A DNA stretch of 55,178 nucleotides from Phycisphaeraceae bacterium (GTDB lineage Bacteria > Planctomycetota > Phycisphaerae > Phycisphaerales > Phycisphaeraceae), in NCBI GenBank assembly GCA_029260615.1, contig JAJDCX010000024.1, positions 1 to 55,178 on the forward strand. Direction: 5' to 3'. The position numbers and the translations under genes are program-made. Under the pieces are notes generated by a model. That model ran no database searches, had not been told where the DNA came from, and saw nothing but the letters and a program-made list of their open reading frames with translations. Positions 48,601 through 55,178 of the stretch are shown in pieces; positions within the stretch are counted from its first letter, which is position 1, and the number at the start of each line of letters is the position of its first letter.

Positions 48601-49219
48601 GTTCAGCCAAGCGGTTTGCTTGTGCCAAACGGGCCTGGGCCTGGGAGGCGGTTAACTCATCGGTCCGTTCGTCATCCAGCACGGCCTGATAAAGCGCCAC
48701 AGCCAACGAGGGGTTATCCGACATCGCCTGGTCCGCCTGCCACAGCATCTGCGACGGGTGGGCCTTGGGCTGGGTATCGACGGCGGCTTCGGTATCCGCA
48801 GCCTGTTCGGTCGCCACAACCTCGGTGGCTTCCACGGCCTCTTCGGCGGGCTCGGCCTGCTCGTTTAATTCGGTGGTGGCAGCGTCCAACTCTTGCGCCG
48901 CTTGCTCCAGTGTCTGTTCGGCTGTGTCTTCGGCCGCTTCAACCGCAGCTTCCTCGGCGGACTGCTGGTCGATCGACTTGATCGCGTCGTAGTAGCTAAG
49001 CCGGTCGTCCTTGGCCAGTTGCATCGGGTCCACACGATGGAACACATCGCGGGCCGCTTCCATCTCTCCGCTTTCGTAGAGTCGGATGCCCTGTTCGTAG
49101 AGTTCTGAAGCGGTCGGCTGGCCTTCATCGGCGATCAGAGCGGGGATGCCCGCAGCCAGGCCGGAGACCACCACGGCAACAGCAAGATAATGACGGGTGA
49201 ACAAAGCGAAGCCTCCCAA
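45686..49219 (-). CDS. Type II secretion/type IV pilus secretin with TPR-like N-terminal region
   Basis: 1177 residues. N-terminal signal sequence (AVAVVVSGLAAGIPALIA). Residues about 35-110 and 370-600 are TPR-like/coiled helices rich in Gln/Ala/Glu (AQEVQAEFSQSMNLANQRV). About 640-740 is an STN/N0-type domain (VIDYLRNTTGVNFFVNW). Then RVYDIRDLLVQVPNFTDAP, about 17 consecutive Gly, an acidic patch, N3-like domain, and from about 885 the secretin core ending VPELQITSIATTVSIPDQGT and GVPVLSKLPVFNRLF, the family signature. The protein would form a double-ring outer-membrane gate. No gsp/pil operon neighbours are here. Gene starts 524 bp from rpmA. Confidence 0.92.
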   Translation of the reverse strand: MGGFALFTRHYLAVAVVVSGLAAGIPALIADEGQPTASELYEQGIRLYESGEMEAARDVFHRVDPMQLAKDDRLSYYDAIKSIDQQSAEEAAVEAAEDTAEQTLEQAAQELDAATTELNEQAEPAEEAVEATEVVATEQAADTEAAVDTQPKAHPSQMLWQADQAMSDNPSLAVALYQAVLDDERTDELTASQAQARLAQANRLAEPAINAAKEHLDLASMALEAGRYRDAQAHVQLIQASGVVLGWRNQARLDSLVSAIDKNAASQPAPATEPKAEVEATQQPIQSVEASQPAVEVEQQDASFRGAAPVATVVAADEVTAPVESEHAQVTQEPSQDLLRQVRLGYAQQKVAEAQQAQANGQLRLAIERYKQAAELDPENKQIKQQLSAAISLQNKGLAPQGLVPEIIQREKVKAQEVQAEFSQSMNLANQRVSERNFAAAFDAVADAKVVLDRNQRFLAPETYRQLRGQAESLSAVIERQRAVATTQDMQQQEDDRANKEDIARAVAEQEKDEEIQRLLRRAMALQRDMKYAQALELLDQALFLDANDVAVNAIKEMIEDTKVVVDARDARRERDLLIARQSVINDETSIPYEELLRYPADWPEISFTRLTSQDVSGGESEADRRVSSQLKEPVPISFEANRLANVIDYLRNTTGVNFFVNWPVLEAAGVDQDSLITLTLNNVPTEQALRLVLQQVGSEFDPISFSIIEGVVNISTVRDLSKTTDTRVYDIRDLLVQVPNFTDAPSFDLTEALSNTSSGGGGGGGGGGGGGGGGGIFGDSDDEDDEELPTREELIEQITTLITETVGDFNEWSVNGGDVSSLDELNGNLVVKSTPDNHRNIIGLLSQLREIRSGQISVEARFLLVDENFLEETGFDLDVQINEIGSSFGPIKFAQDSFGLIGNSSTDTAVGSSPFNRPTTSGDGPGIFVPGVGFSPNTGRAMDFSVSFLEDLQVNLLVRATQANKRSLSLTAPRLTLSNGQRAFVIVAKQQAFVSDLEPIPDSIGFDPTLSVIQSGVVLDVEGTISADRRYVTLTLRPSLATIIGTPTFQTSGGGQDTNTDNGTNNVIINLPTAAITVPELQITSIATTVSIPDQGTLLIGGQRLVGEVEIESGVPVLSKLPVFNRLFTNSATTKDQRTLLILVKPTIILQSEIEDQQFPGLMQDPGKFNISNSLR
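46892..46942 (-). repeat. (CCACCG)n microsatellite encoding the poly-glycine hinge of the secretin
   Basis: About 17 consecutive Gly codons (GGN, mostly GGT and GGC) form a simple repeat. The paralogue at 30617-31519 carries a shorter run at 30944-30970 in the same place. Slippage here would change hinge length by whole codons and keep the frame. Confidence 0.85.
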
Positions 49220-49743
49220 GTTAAATCATCTTGCGCCCGCTTGATAGCGTTGCGCCAGGAAAGCAGGAACGTGCGGTATTAACCAGTATTGGCCGGGTGT
49301 GTACGACACACCAACCACCAGCTAAGGGGTTCCCACCGTCGGGGAGTGTAAAGGCTGTCGCCCCCGTCTGCAAGTAACTTCCCCCCCATATCTTGGCCTA
49401 TTTTACTTGTCCGATAAGCCCGGTCATTGGGGCCTACCAATACTGGTAGGGCCGTGAAATGGATTTGACAGGTTCACGGCTGGTCCAGCTAGCTGGGCAG
49501 GCCTCCAAGGACGTCAAACAGGGGGGCGTGAAGTCGATGCCGACCCCACTCAGGAGCCCATCGGCGGATCAGCCACGACGGGCAGGCCTTGACCCGCAGA
49601 CTCAAATGGCCGGCTGACACCACCGGTTTGCCTAACCCCAGCGGTTCTCTATAATGCCCGACTCGCTGCAGCCCGACATGTTGGGTCAAAGCGGTGGCCG
49701 GATGACCTACAACACAGACCTACAACAGCCTACGAGGTGAGTG
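49220..49743. other. 524-bp spacer upstream of rpmA
   Basis: No convincing gene; rplU, the usual neighbour of rpmA, is absent. It contains a hairpin CCTACCA-ATAC-TGGTAGG (49433-49450) and TTGACA (49465-49470) without a matching -10, followed by the rpmA promoter (listed separately). A 66-codon minus frame (49489-49689) is judged spurious. Confidence 0.6.
49628..49655 (+). promoter_or_regulatory. Promoter of rpmA
   Basis: Perfect -10 TATAAT at 49650-49655 with TTGCCT at 49628-49633 as -35, 16-bp spacer. It sits 89 bp upstream of the rpmA ATG. Confidence 0.6.
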
Positions 49744-49992
49744 ATGGCACATAAAAAAGGACAGGGCTCGACCAAGAACGGTCGCGATTCCAACGCACAA
49801 TTCCGCGGAGTCAAGCTCTACGGCGGCCAAGTCGCCAAGGCAGGCTCGATCATCGTCCGCCAGTGCGGCACCCACTTCAAGCCCGGCTACCAGGTCGGAC
49901 GTGGCAATGATGACACCCTTTACGCTCTGGTGCCCGGCATCGTCGAGTTCCAGGGCCGTAAGATCAACATCCGCGCCTTAGCAGCCAGCTAA
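49744..49992 (+). CDS. rpmA: 50S ribosomal protein L27
   Basis: 82 residues from ATG 49744 (an overlapping GTG three bases earlier is not needed); SD GAGGTGAG upstream. The family start [19 protein letters not shown], then [20 protein letters not shown] and [18 protein letters not shown], is intact. L27's N-terminus reaches the peptidyl-transferase centre; it begins directly with AHKKG, so no extension needs cleavage. Followed by its own terminator; ObgE is downstream as commonly seen, but rplU is not upstream. Confidence 0.97.
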   Translation: MAHKKGQGSTKNGRDSNAQFRGVKLYGGQVAKAGSIIVRQCGTHFKPGYQVGRGNDDTLYALVPGIVEFQGRKINIRALAAS

Positions 49993-50021
49993 GCCGACGC
50001 GGACCAGTTGCGATCCAAACG

Positions 50022-50049
50022 CGGGTGTCCATTGGGCACCCGTTTTTTT
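50022..50049 (+). terminator. Intrinsic terminator of rpmA
   Basis: CGGGTG (50022-50027) pairs with CACCCG (50037-50042), extended by CC/GG in the loop, followed by seven Ts (50043-50049). Confidence 0.9.
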
Positions 50050-50051
50050 AT

Positions 50052-50105
50052 GAGCGGTTAGCGATTAGCTATTAGCTCTTAGCCCGGTACCCGATACCCC
50101 AATCT
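50052..50105 (-). repeat. GGGTATCGGG / TTAGCTATTAGC repeat between rpmA terminator and obgE
   Basis: TTAGCGATTAGCTATTAGCT (50058-50077), then in reverse complement GGGGTATCGGGTACCGGG (50082-50099 region) and GGGGAGATTGGGG reaching the obgE ATG. The GGGTATCGGG core matches the insertion in the ketoacyl synthase gene; GGGGAGATTGGGG resembles the mnmE insertion. It occupies where the obgE SD should be: none is visible. Confidence 0.65.
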
Positions 50106-50109
50106 CCCC

Positions 50110-51156
50110 ATGCTCATCGACTCCGCCACGATCTTCGTCCGCAGTGGGAAAGGCGGGGACGGTGCGGTTAGTTTTCGCCGTGAGAAGTACATCCCCAAGG
50201 GCGGGCCCGACGGCGGGGACGGCGGCTTTGGCGGGTCGATCATCCTGCTCGCCAGCGAAAACATCGACACCCTCCTGGACTTCGCAGGCAGGCACCACTG
50301 GTACGCACCCAACGGCGAGCCCGGCGGGCCCAAGCAGTGCTCCGGCAAAGCGGGCGAAGACCTGGTCCTTCGGCTCCCGCCCGGCACGCTGGTCTACGAC
50401 GCCGACACCGGCGAGTTGCTTGCGGACCTGGATGTGCTTGGCAAGCGTGATGTCATCGCGCCCGGCGGCAGGGGCGGGCTTGGCAACGAACGATTTAAGG
50501 GTGCCCAGAACCAGACCCCAAGGCAGTTTACCCCCGGCGATCCGGGCATCGACCTGCACCTTCGCCTGGACCTCAAACTGATCGCGGATGTCGGATTGCT
50601 TGGCATGCCCAACGCCGGCAAGTCCACGCTGCTGTCCCGGATATCCAAGGCCACCCCGAAGATCGCCGATTACCCCTTCACCACACTCGAGCCGAACCTG
50701 GGGATCGCCGAGCTTACCGACCACCGCCGGATCGTCTTTGCGGATATCCCCGGGCTGATCGAACACGCCCACAAGGGCCAAGGCTTGGGCACCCGGTTCC
50801 TCCGCCACGTCGAGCGGACCCGCCTGCTGGTACACCTGATCGACATCGACCCCGCAGACCACTCCGATCCTGCGGAGAACTACCGGATCATCCGCTGGGA
50901 GTTGGAAGAATACTCAAAGGCTCTGGCGGACACGCCCGAGGTGGTGGTATTGAGTAAGATAGACCTCGCCGGTGGGGACGCAGACCGTGAGGCCGCGGTC
51001 GAGTTGTTTGGGCAGGCGTTGGATCGCCCCGTCCTGACGATCAGCTCGGCGACCGGTGTCGGTTTGACCGAACTACTCGAGGCGTGTTGGGCGGTGTTGA
51101 ACGAGTCACGCGACCCCGAGCCGGGTTGGAAGACGCAGCCTGTTAAAGAAGAGTGA
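50110..51156 (+). CDS. obgE: Obg family GTPase
   Basis: 348 residues. Essential ribosome-assembly and stress GTPase of the cytosol. The Gly-rich Obg fold occupies residues 1-158 (FVRSGKGGDGAVSFRREKYIPKGGPDGGDGG). The GTPase domain has G1 GMPNAGKSTLLSR (about 166), switch I DYPFTTLEPNLG, G3 DIPGLIEHAHKGQGLG, G4 LSKIDL and G5 SSATGVG. A short C-terminus without the OCT extension. The SD region is occupied by a repeat; translation may depend on coupling or an atypical SD. CoaX starts 11 bp downstream. Confidence 0.96.
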   Translation: MLIDSATIFVRSGKGGDGAVSFRREKYIPKGGPDGGDGGFGGSIILLASENIDTLLDFAGRHHWYAPNGEPGGPKQCSGKAGEDLVLRLPPGTLVYDADTGELLADLDVLGKRDVIAPGGRGGLGNERFKGAQNQTPRQFTPGDPGIDLHLRLDLKLIADVGLLGMPNAGKSTLLSRISKATPKIADYPFTTLEPNLGIAELTDHRRIVFADIPGLIEHAHKGQGLGTRFLRHVERTRLLVHLIDIDPADHSDPAENYRIIRWELEEYSKALADTPEVVVLSKIDLAGGDADREAAVELFGQALDRPVLTISSATGVGLTELLEACWAVLNESRDPEPGWKTQPVKEE

Positions 51157-51166
51157 GGATGGAAGA

Positions 51167-51949
51167 ATGAAGCTGAACATGCTCGGAGTCAGTGTCGGCA
51201 ACTCCCGCACCCGCATCGGTGCATTTACCAACGGCGAACTCCAGGAGTGCGCCACTTTCCGCAACGAACGTAAAGAAATACTCGCCGAGGCTGTGGTACA
51301 CGCCTTCGCGCCACTGCGTGACCTTGATGACGTGGCCGTCCTCATGGCTTCGGTCAACGACCCCGCCGCCAAGGCCATCGAACAACAAATCACCACCAGC
51401 CTCGGGCAGCAGGTCCAGCGGGTCGAACGTGACATCACGATCCCCATCGGCCGACAGACCGACCCCGACGCCATCATCGGAGAGGACCGCCTGCTCAACG
51501 CCGCCGCCGCCTTTGATGTCCTAAAGCAGGCCTGTGTCGTCGTTGATGCCGGGACAGCGATCACCGTAGACCTCGTCGACGGGGCGGGCACGTTCCACGG
51601 CGGAGCCATCGCAGCCGGCGCACAACTCCAACTCGACGCCCTTCACAGCCGTACCGACATGCTCCCCAAGATCGAACTGATCCGCCCGGACGAGCCGATC
51701 GGCCACAACACCGCCGACGCCATGAAGTCCGGGGTCTACCACGGCCTGCGCGGCATGGTCCGCGAACTGGTCGAACGCTACGCCGAGACACTTGGCACGT
51801 TCCCCATGGTCGTCGCCACCGGCGGGGACGGGAACCTGCTGTTCCGTGACTTTGAGTTGGTCGACCGGGTCATCCCCAACCTGACCATGATGGGCCTCTA
51901 CACGACCCTCCGTGTCGAGGCCGAGCAGCAGAGCAAGGCCGACAACTGA
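51167..51949 (+). CDS. coaX: Type III pantothenate kinase-like protein
   Basis: 260 residues. Phosphorylates pantothenate in CoA synthesis; acetate/sugar-kinase fold. The phosphate-1 motif normally DxGNT reads SVGNSRTRIG, so the first Asp (ATP/metal contact) is Ser. The catalytic-loop IIGEDRLLN (equivalent of GADR) keeps Asp, DAGTAITVDLV matches phosphate-2, and the Gly-rich FHGGAIAAG and VVATGGDG are present. The Asp-to-Ser change could weaken activity or mark a divergent subgroup. SD GGATGGA before ATG. Starts 11 bp after obgE, so same transcript. Confidence 0.85.
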   Translation: MKLNMLGVSVGNSRTRIGAFTNGELQECATFRNERKEILAEAVVHAFAPLRDLDDVAVLMASVNDPAAKAIEQQITTSLGQQVQRVERDITIPIGRQTDPDAIIGEDRLLNAAAAFDVLKQACVVVDAGTAITVDLVDGAGTFHGGAIAAGAQLQLDALHSRTDMLPKIELIRPDEPIGHNTADAMKSGVYHGLRGMVRELVERYAETLGTFPMVVATGGDGNLLFRDFELVDRVIPNLTMMGLYTTLRVEAEQQSKADN

Positions 51950-51956
51950 TCCAGCC

Positions 51957-52427
51957 ATGGCCCCACCGCCCCAACACACCGCAAGCCGCCACCGGACCCT
52001 TTGGGTTCTAAGAATCGTCTGGTTTGCACTCATCGCCGGGCAGTTGGGTTTCGGCTTTGTGGCATACCTGGCCGCCCAACAAGCGCACTCGGCTGCCCAG
52101 ACCCAACTAAGTTCACAGATGCTCGTCATCGCGTTTGGCGTGCTGATCGGTGCTGTGGGGATGGGCTATTTCCTGCGCAACCAGATCTACAAACGCTGTT
52201 GGCAGACCCACGCCGTCACACCGCAAGGCTTCTTCATGGGGAACCTCCTGCTTTTCGCACTGCTTGATGGTGTGTCGCTCCTGACGTTCGCCTTCGTGAT
52301 GATGTCGGGCCAACTCTTCCCGATGATCCTCCCAGCCGCCGTGTCGCTGGCGGTCCAGTTCGCCAACTTCCCAAGTGGGTTGCCGATGGAATCCACTCCG
52401 CCCGATTTTGTTCAGGACACACGGTGA
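51957..52427 (+). CDS. Four-TM membrane protein of unknown function
   Basis: 156 residues from ATG 51957; the frame upstream overlaps coaX and is not used. Hydrophobic helices: [70 protein letters not shown] and [18 protein letters not shown]. Its TGA overlaps the next GTG start as GTGA, and it begins 7 bp after coaX, so obgE-coaX-this-mnmE-like form one translationally linked operon. No known family recognised. Confidence 0.75.
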   Translation: MAPPPQHTASRHRTLWVLRIVWFALIAGQLGFGFVAYLAAQQAHSAAQTQLSSQMLVIAFGVLIGAVGMGYFLRNQIYKRCWQTHAVTPQGFFMGNLLLFALLDGVSLLTFAFVMMSGQLFPMILPAAVSLAVQFANFPSGLPMESTPPDFVQDTR

Positions 52428-53644
52428 CGTCCGCCCCGACCCAGACTCGCCTCTGCCTCACCACGGCACTGAACCCAGGCGCCGTAGCGGTCTTGCAACT
52501 GTCCGGCCCCGGCGTGCAAGACACCCTTGAAAAAATCACCGGCCTAAGCGGCTGGAAACCAAATCAAATCCGCTTGGCAGATTTTACGGGCATCGACCGT
52601 GGTTTGGCTGTGTTGGTTCATATCGGGGGCGTGGATGGCAGTGGGGCGGGGGGGCTGGCCCAACTCATGCCCCACGGCGGGCCGCGCGTTGTACAGTCGT
52701 TGATCGAGAAAATCACCCACTTGGGCGCGGTCTACGAAGCCCAACCCGATCCCGTGACGGTGTATCCCGAAGCCGATTCGCCGATAGAAGCAGACGCCTT
52801 GGCCGCCGTGGCCCATGCCATGAGCCCCGCCGCGATCGACCCGCTGCTCGCCCAGCCCACGCTCTGGCGAAGAGCCATGGAGCACCCCGACCAGATCGAC
52901 CGGGACAAACTCAAACACGATGCACATATTCTTGATCGCCTAATCGTTCCCCCAACGGTCGTCGTGGTCGGCCGACCCAACGTCGGCAAAAGCACGTTGA
53001 CCAACCGCCTGATGGGCCGCACGGTCAGCCTGGTCGCCGACCTCCCCGGCACGACACGCGATTGGGTGGGGGGGCTGGTGGAACTTGGGGGTTGGGGATT
53101 GGGGGTTGGGGATTGGGGGCCGCAAAGCAACGGTGCCGGGGATAAAAACAATAAGACCGGGGAGCAACTGCCACCGACAAGGTTACTTGAACAACACCGA
53201 CCCCCGACAAATAATCCTCCCCCACTCCCCACTCCCCAACCCCCAATCCCAACTATCGCCGTGCGTTGGATGGACACCCCGGGGTTGCGTGCTAGTGATG
53301 ACGACATCGAGCAGCGGGCGATTCAATTGGCCTCGGGTGTCATCGCCTCGGCCGACGTCTTGATCGTCATGCGAGACCCCCAGCAGGATTGGCCAGCGTT
53401 AGCCGACCTGCCGCGCGAGCCGGACATCAAAGTCGTCAATAAGGTGGATCAGTCAGATAAGACCTGGCCCGATGCGATCCCGATCATCGCAACGACCGGC
53501 CAGGGGATCGACACCCTACAGCAGCGCGTGATCGAAACGCTTGGGCTTAGCCGAATCGAACCGGACACACTCTGGGCGTTCAGCGATACACTTCGGCGAT
53601 TGATGATGGATGACGCTATCGACCTGCAGGACTATCTAGGTTGA
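52424..53644 (+). CDS. MnmE/TrmE-like GTPase with an inserted G-rich palindrome
   Basis: 406 residues, GTG start overlapping the previous stop. N-terminal domain resembles the MnmE formyl-THF-binding domain ([23 protein letters not shown]). GTPase: G1 [21 protein letters not shown] (about 186), G2 [11 protein letters not shown]3 WMDTPGLR, G4 VVNKVDQSD. Between G2 and G3 lie about 50 extra residues ([18 protein letters not shown] and a Pro-rich [12 protein letters not shown]) encoded by a palindromic G/C-rich insertion. The MnmE C-terminal CxGK that supports tRNA wobble-uridine modification is missing; the protein ends [10 protein letters not shown]. It may not perform the standard MnmE/MnmG reaction. 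Confidence 0.85.
   Translation: MTSAPTQTRLCLTTALNPGAVAVLQLSGPGVQDTLEKITGLSGWKPNQIRLADFTGIDRGLAVLVHIGGVDGSGAGGLAQLMPHGGPRVVQSLIEKITHLGAVYEAQPDPVTVYPEADSPIEADALAAVAHAMSPAAIDPLLAQPTLWRRAMEHPDQIDRDKLKHDAHILDRLIVPPTVVVVGRPNVGKSTLTNRLMGRTVSLVADLPGTTRDWVGGLVELGGWGLGVGDWGPQSNGAGDKNNKTGEQLPPTRLLEQHRPPTNNPPPLPTPQPPIPTIAVRWMDTPGLRASDDDIEQRAIQLASGVIASADVLIVMRDPQQDWPALADLPREPDIKVVNKVDQSDKTWPDAIPIIATTGQGIDTLQQRVIETLGLSRIEPDTLWAFSDTLRRLMMDDAIDLQDYLG
53085..53252. repeat. Inverted G-rich/C-rich repeat inserted in the MnmE-like gene
   Basis: Left arm TTGGGGGTTGGGGATTGGGG(G) repeated to 53119 (five runs of four or five Gs). Right arm 53216-53252 in reverse complement reads TGGGATTGGGGGTTGGGG followed by AGTGGGGAGTGGGGG. 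The arms are about 35 nt, separated by about 95 bp. The left arm meets the G-quadruplex pattern on the coding strand. The whole insert keeps frame and lies exactly between two conserved GTPase motifs. Confidence 0.85.
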
Positions 53645-53668
53645 CGTTTTCCGGCAGAGTTTCGACCC

Positions 53669-54688
53669 CTACTTACTATCTGGCCCGGCAATATTGTCGC
53701 GCATCGAGGTGTCGGCCTGGATGTTCTTCATCTTGTAGTAGTCCATGATCCCAAGATTCCCGTTGCGGAAAGCCTCGGCCATCGCCTTGGGGACCTCGGC
53801 CTCGGCCAGCACCACCAAAGCACGGTTCTTCGCAACATCCGCGTTGTGCTCCTGCTCCTGGGCCACCGCCATGGCACGCCGCTTCTCGGCCTCGGCCTGG
53901 AAGCGGTGCTTGTCCGCCTCCGCCTGGTCGCCCTGCAGCTTCGCGCCGATGTTCTCGCCCACATCAATGTCAGCGATGTCGATCGACAGGATCTCAAACG
54001 CTGTCCCCGCGTCCAGGCCCTTAGCCAACACGACCTTCGAGATCTTGTCCGGGTTCTCCAGCACCGCCTTGTGTGAATCGGCCGAGCCGATCGTGGTTAC
54101 GATGCCCTCGCCGACACGGGCGATGATGGTTTCCTCGGTCGCACCGCCGATCAGACGTGCCAGGTTGGCACGCACCGTCACACGGGCACGGGCACGCAGT
54201 TGGATCCCGTCCTGAGCCACCGCGTCGATCGTCGCTCGGCCTGCTTCCCCGTGCGGGCAGTCGATGACCTTGGGGTTCACGGATGTCTGCACAGCTTCGA
54301 GGATGTCACGCCCCGCCAAGTCGATCGCGCACGCGGTGTCCCACTGCAGGTCGATCTTCGCACGGTCCGCGGCGATCAGAGCATTAACCACACGCGGCAC
54401 GTTGCCACGCGCCAGGTAGTGTGTTTCCAACTGATCGGCTGAAATGTTCAGCCCGGCCTTGACCGCCTGGATCCGTGACAGCACGATCACACGCGGGTTC
54501 ACCTTCCGAAACCACATCCCCACCAGCGCCCCCAGGCTCACCCGGGCGTTGGATACCAACGCCTGGATCCACAGCCCAAGGAACCGAAACATGAAAATCA
54601 TCAAGGCAAAAACGATCAGGCCCACGATGGCGAGCACCGCGATCAGGGCAGGGTTGGCTAGCGTGAGCAGGGGGGTAAGTGAATTCAT
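53669..54688 (-). CDS. floA: Flotillin-like protein FloA
   Basis: 339 residues. An N-terminal hydrophobic hairpin ([27 protein letters not shown]), then the family block [34 protein letters not shown], an SPFH/PHB domain (about 95-215), and the Ala/Glu-rich coiled-coil (about 220-300; [38 protein letters not shown]). FloA scaffolds membrane microdomains, often with NfeD, which is absent here. It is convergent with the MnmE-like gene. Confidence 0.95.
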   Translation of the reverse strand: MNSLTPLLTLANPALIAVLAIVGLIVFALMIFMFRFLGLWIQALVSNARVSLGALVGMWFRKVNPRVIVLSRIQAVKAGLNISADQLETHYLARGNVPRVVNALIAADRAKIDLQWDTACAIDLAGRDILEAVQTSVNPKVIDCPHGEAGRATIDAVAQDGIQLRARARVTVRANLARLIGGATEETIIARVGEGIVTTIGSADSHKAVLENPDKISKVVLAKGLDAGTAFEILSIDIADIDVGENIGAKLQGDQAEADKHRFQAEAEKRRAMAVAQEQEHNADVAKNRALVVLAEAEVPKAMAEAFRNGNLGIMDYYKMKNIQADTSMRDNIAGPDSK

Positions 54689-54873
54689 GGCGGCTCCCTC
54701 AGGAACATGTATGGGTTGCGAACGTGTCGAACCACTACATCATGCGCGATCGGGGCCCGCGGGACAAGCGCCCCACCTCATACAATCCCGGAGCCGTGGC
54801 GCGGCGGAACGAGATTACCGTTTCCGTGACAGCCTAACCTAGGAATTATCGCTGTGAATAACCGTCTTGCGGT

Positions 54874-54879
54874 TATAAT
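54874..54879 (+). promoter_or_regulatory. -10 element of the rightmost gene
   Basis: TATAAT 43 bp upstream of ATG 54922; no good -35 is visible at 16-18 bp. Confidence 0.45.
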
Positions 54880-54921
54880 CCGAGCCAACCCCAGCAATAA
54901 CACTTAAAGAGGAATAAGCGC

Positions 54922-55178
54922 ATGCGAGCGATCGTCACAGGTCAGGTCGGTATGGACAAGAAGAACTACCTCCAGCAGGTGGTTGATTTAGCCGGTCAGA
55001 ACGGCGAGGACATCGAGCTCTATAACGTCGGCGACCGGATGTACACCGAGGACCCCGATGTCCGTCAGGGCCGAATCCTGGACCTGCAGCTTTCCCGGCT
55101 CAACTCGCTACGTCGGGCCGCGTTCAAGGACATCATCAGCGAGTCCGCTGGCAAGCCGAATATCATGGTCAACACCCA
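54922..55178 (+). CDS. N-terminal part of a possible nucleotide-binding protein (3' truncated)
   Basis: ATG 54922 with SD AGAGGAA 10 nt upstream; at least 85 residues before the window ends. It begins MRAIVTGQVGMDKKNYLQQ, with a beta-strand and a Gly-rich loop GQVGMDKK that resembles a divergent P-loop (GxxxxGK) of an adenylate-kinase-like NTPase; the canonical Ser/Thr after Lys is missing. Then DLAGQNGEDIELYNVGDRMYTEDPD and helical ILDLQLSRLNSLRRAAFKDI. Function unknown. Confidence 0.6.
   Translation, partial: MRAIVTGQVGMDKKNYLQQVVDLAGQNGEDIELYNVGDRMYTEDPDVRQGRILDLQLSRLNSLRRAAFKDIISESAGKPNIMVNT

Noticed and set aside
49489..49689. 66-codon minus frame upstream of rpmA
   Set aside because: Overlaps the rpmA promoter and has no protein-like pattern.

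Overview
The window looks like ordinary chromosome of a Planctomycetota bacterium, most likely class Phycisphaerae. Evidence: coding regions are GC-rich. Two exported proteins end in a pair of EF-hand/dockerin-like repeats (core DLDGDGFVGITDLN) plus a PEP-CTERM sorting tail. There is a Minf_1886-family protein (a Planctomycetes/Verrucomicrobia marker family), a FloA flotillin and a large pilus/type II secretin. Most genes are single units or two-gene units, and ribosomal and tRNA-modification genes are scattered rather than in the usual operons. I saw no rRNA, tRNA, CRISPR array or complete transposon.

Layout. 1-3.1 kb: end of an unknown gene and a 918-residue secreted multidomain protein. 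3.1-6.3 kb: an accessory island of lower GC, with operator-like palindromes, a DUF1643 gene, a membrane-anchored pentapeptide-repeat protein and a 98-bp MITE-like element. 6.3-17.2 kb: a ketoacyl synthase divergent from a three-subunit fusion 2-oxoacid:ferredoxin oxidoreductase, then a transhydrogenase-type flavoprotein, superoxide dismutase, a sigma-70 factor and a TPR lipoprotein. 17.3-28 kb: NadE, a YihY/BrkB protein with an extra DNA-binding-like tail, YidD/RnpA, a ClC protein with CBS domains, a threonine dehydratase-like enzyme, TatC and QueA. 28-37.7 kb: small membrane proteins, a nuclease, a secretin-like fragment, an AI-2E family permease, a queuosine-precursor transporter, 5-formyl-THF cyclo-ligase and a codon-mosaic secreted protein. 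37.8-45.4 kb: an aspartate aminotransferase, the two convergent PEP-CTERM genes, and a lipid-linked sugar-phosphate transferase. 45.6-55.2 kb: a 1177-residue secretin, RpmA, ObgE, CoaX, an MnmE-like GTPase, FloA and the start of a possible nucleotide-binding protein.

The most unusual signal is not a gene cluster. It is several families of small, structured repeats that have entered otherwise ordinary genes. (a) G-rich words (GGGGATTGGGG, GGGTATCGGG) occur as in-frame insertions in an MnmE-like GTPase and a ketoacyl synthase, and again just upstream of obgE. (b) An inverted-repeat family built from CACAGAGA and GATGAACGCGGATAA fills the gap between convergent genes at 19.1 kb and supplies the last codons of the queuosine-precursor transporter at 35.4 kb. 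(c) A hairpin-rich MITE-like element is flanked by TTAA. Other notable points are a 20-codon leader ORF with the strong Shine-Dalgarno that overlaps the oxidoreductase gene (ATGA), disordered acidic/Thr-rich insertions in extracytoplasmic loops of three unrelated membrane proteins, and a poreless secretin-like paralogue.
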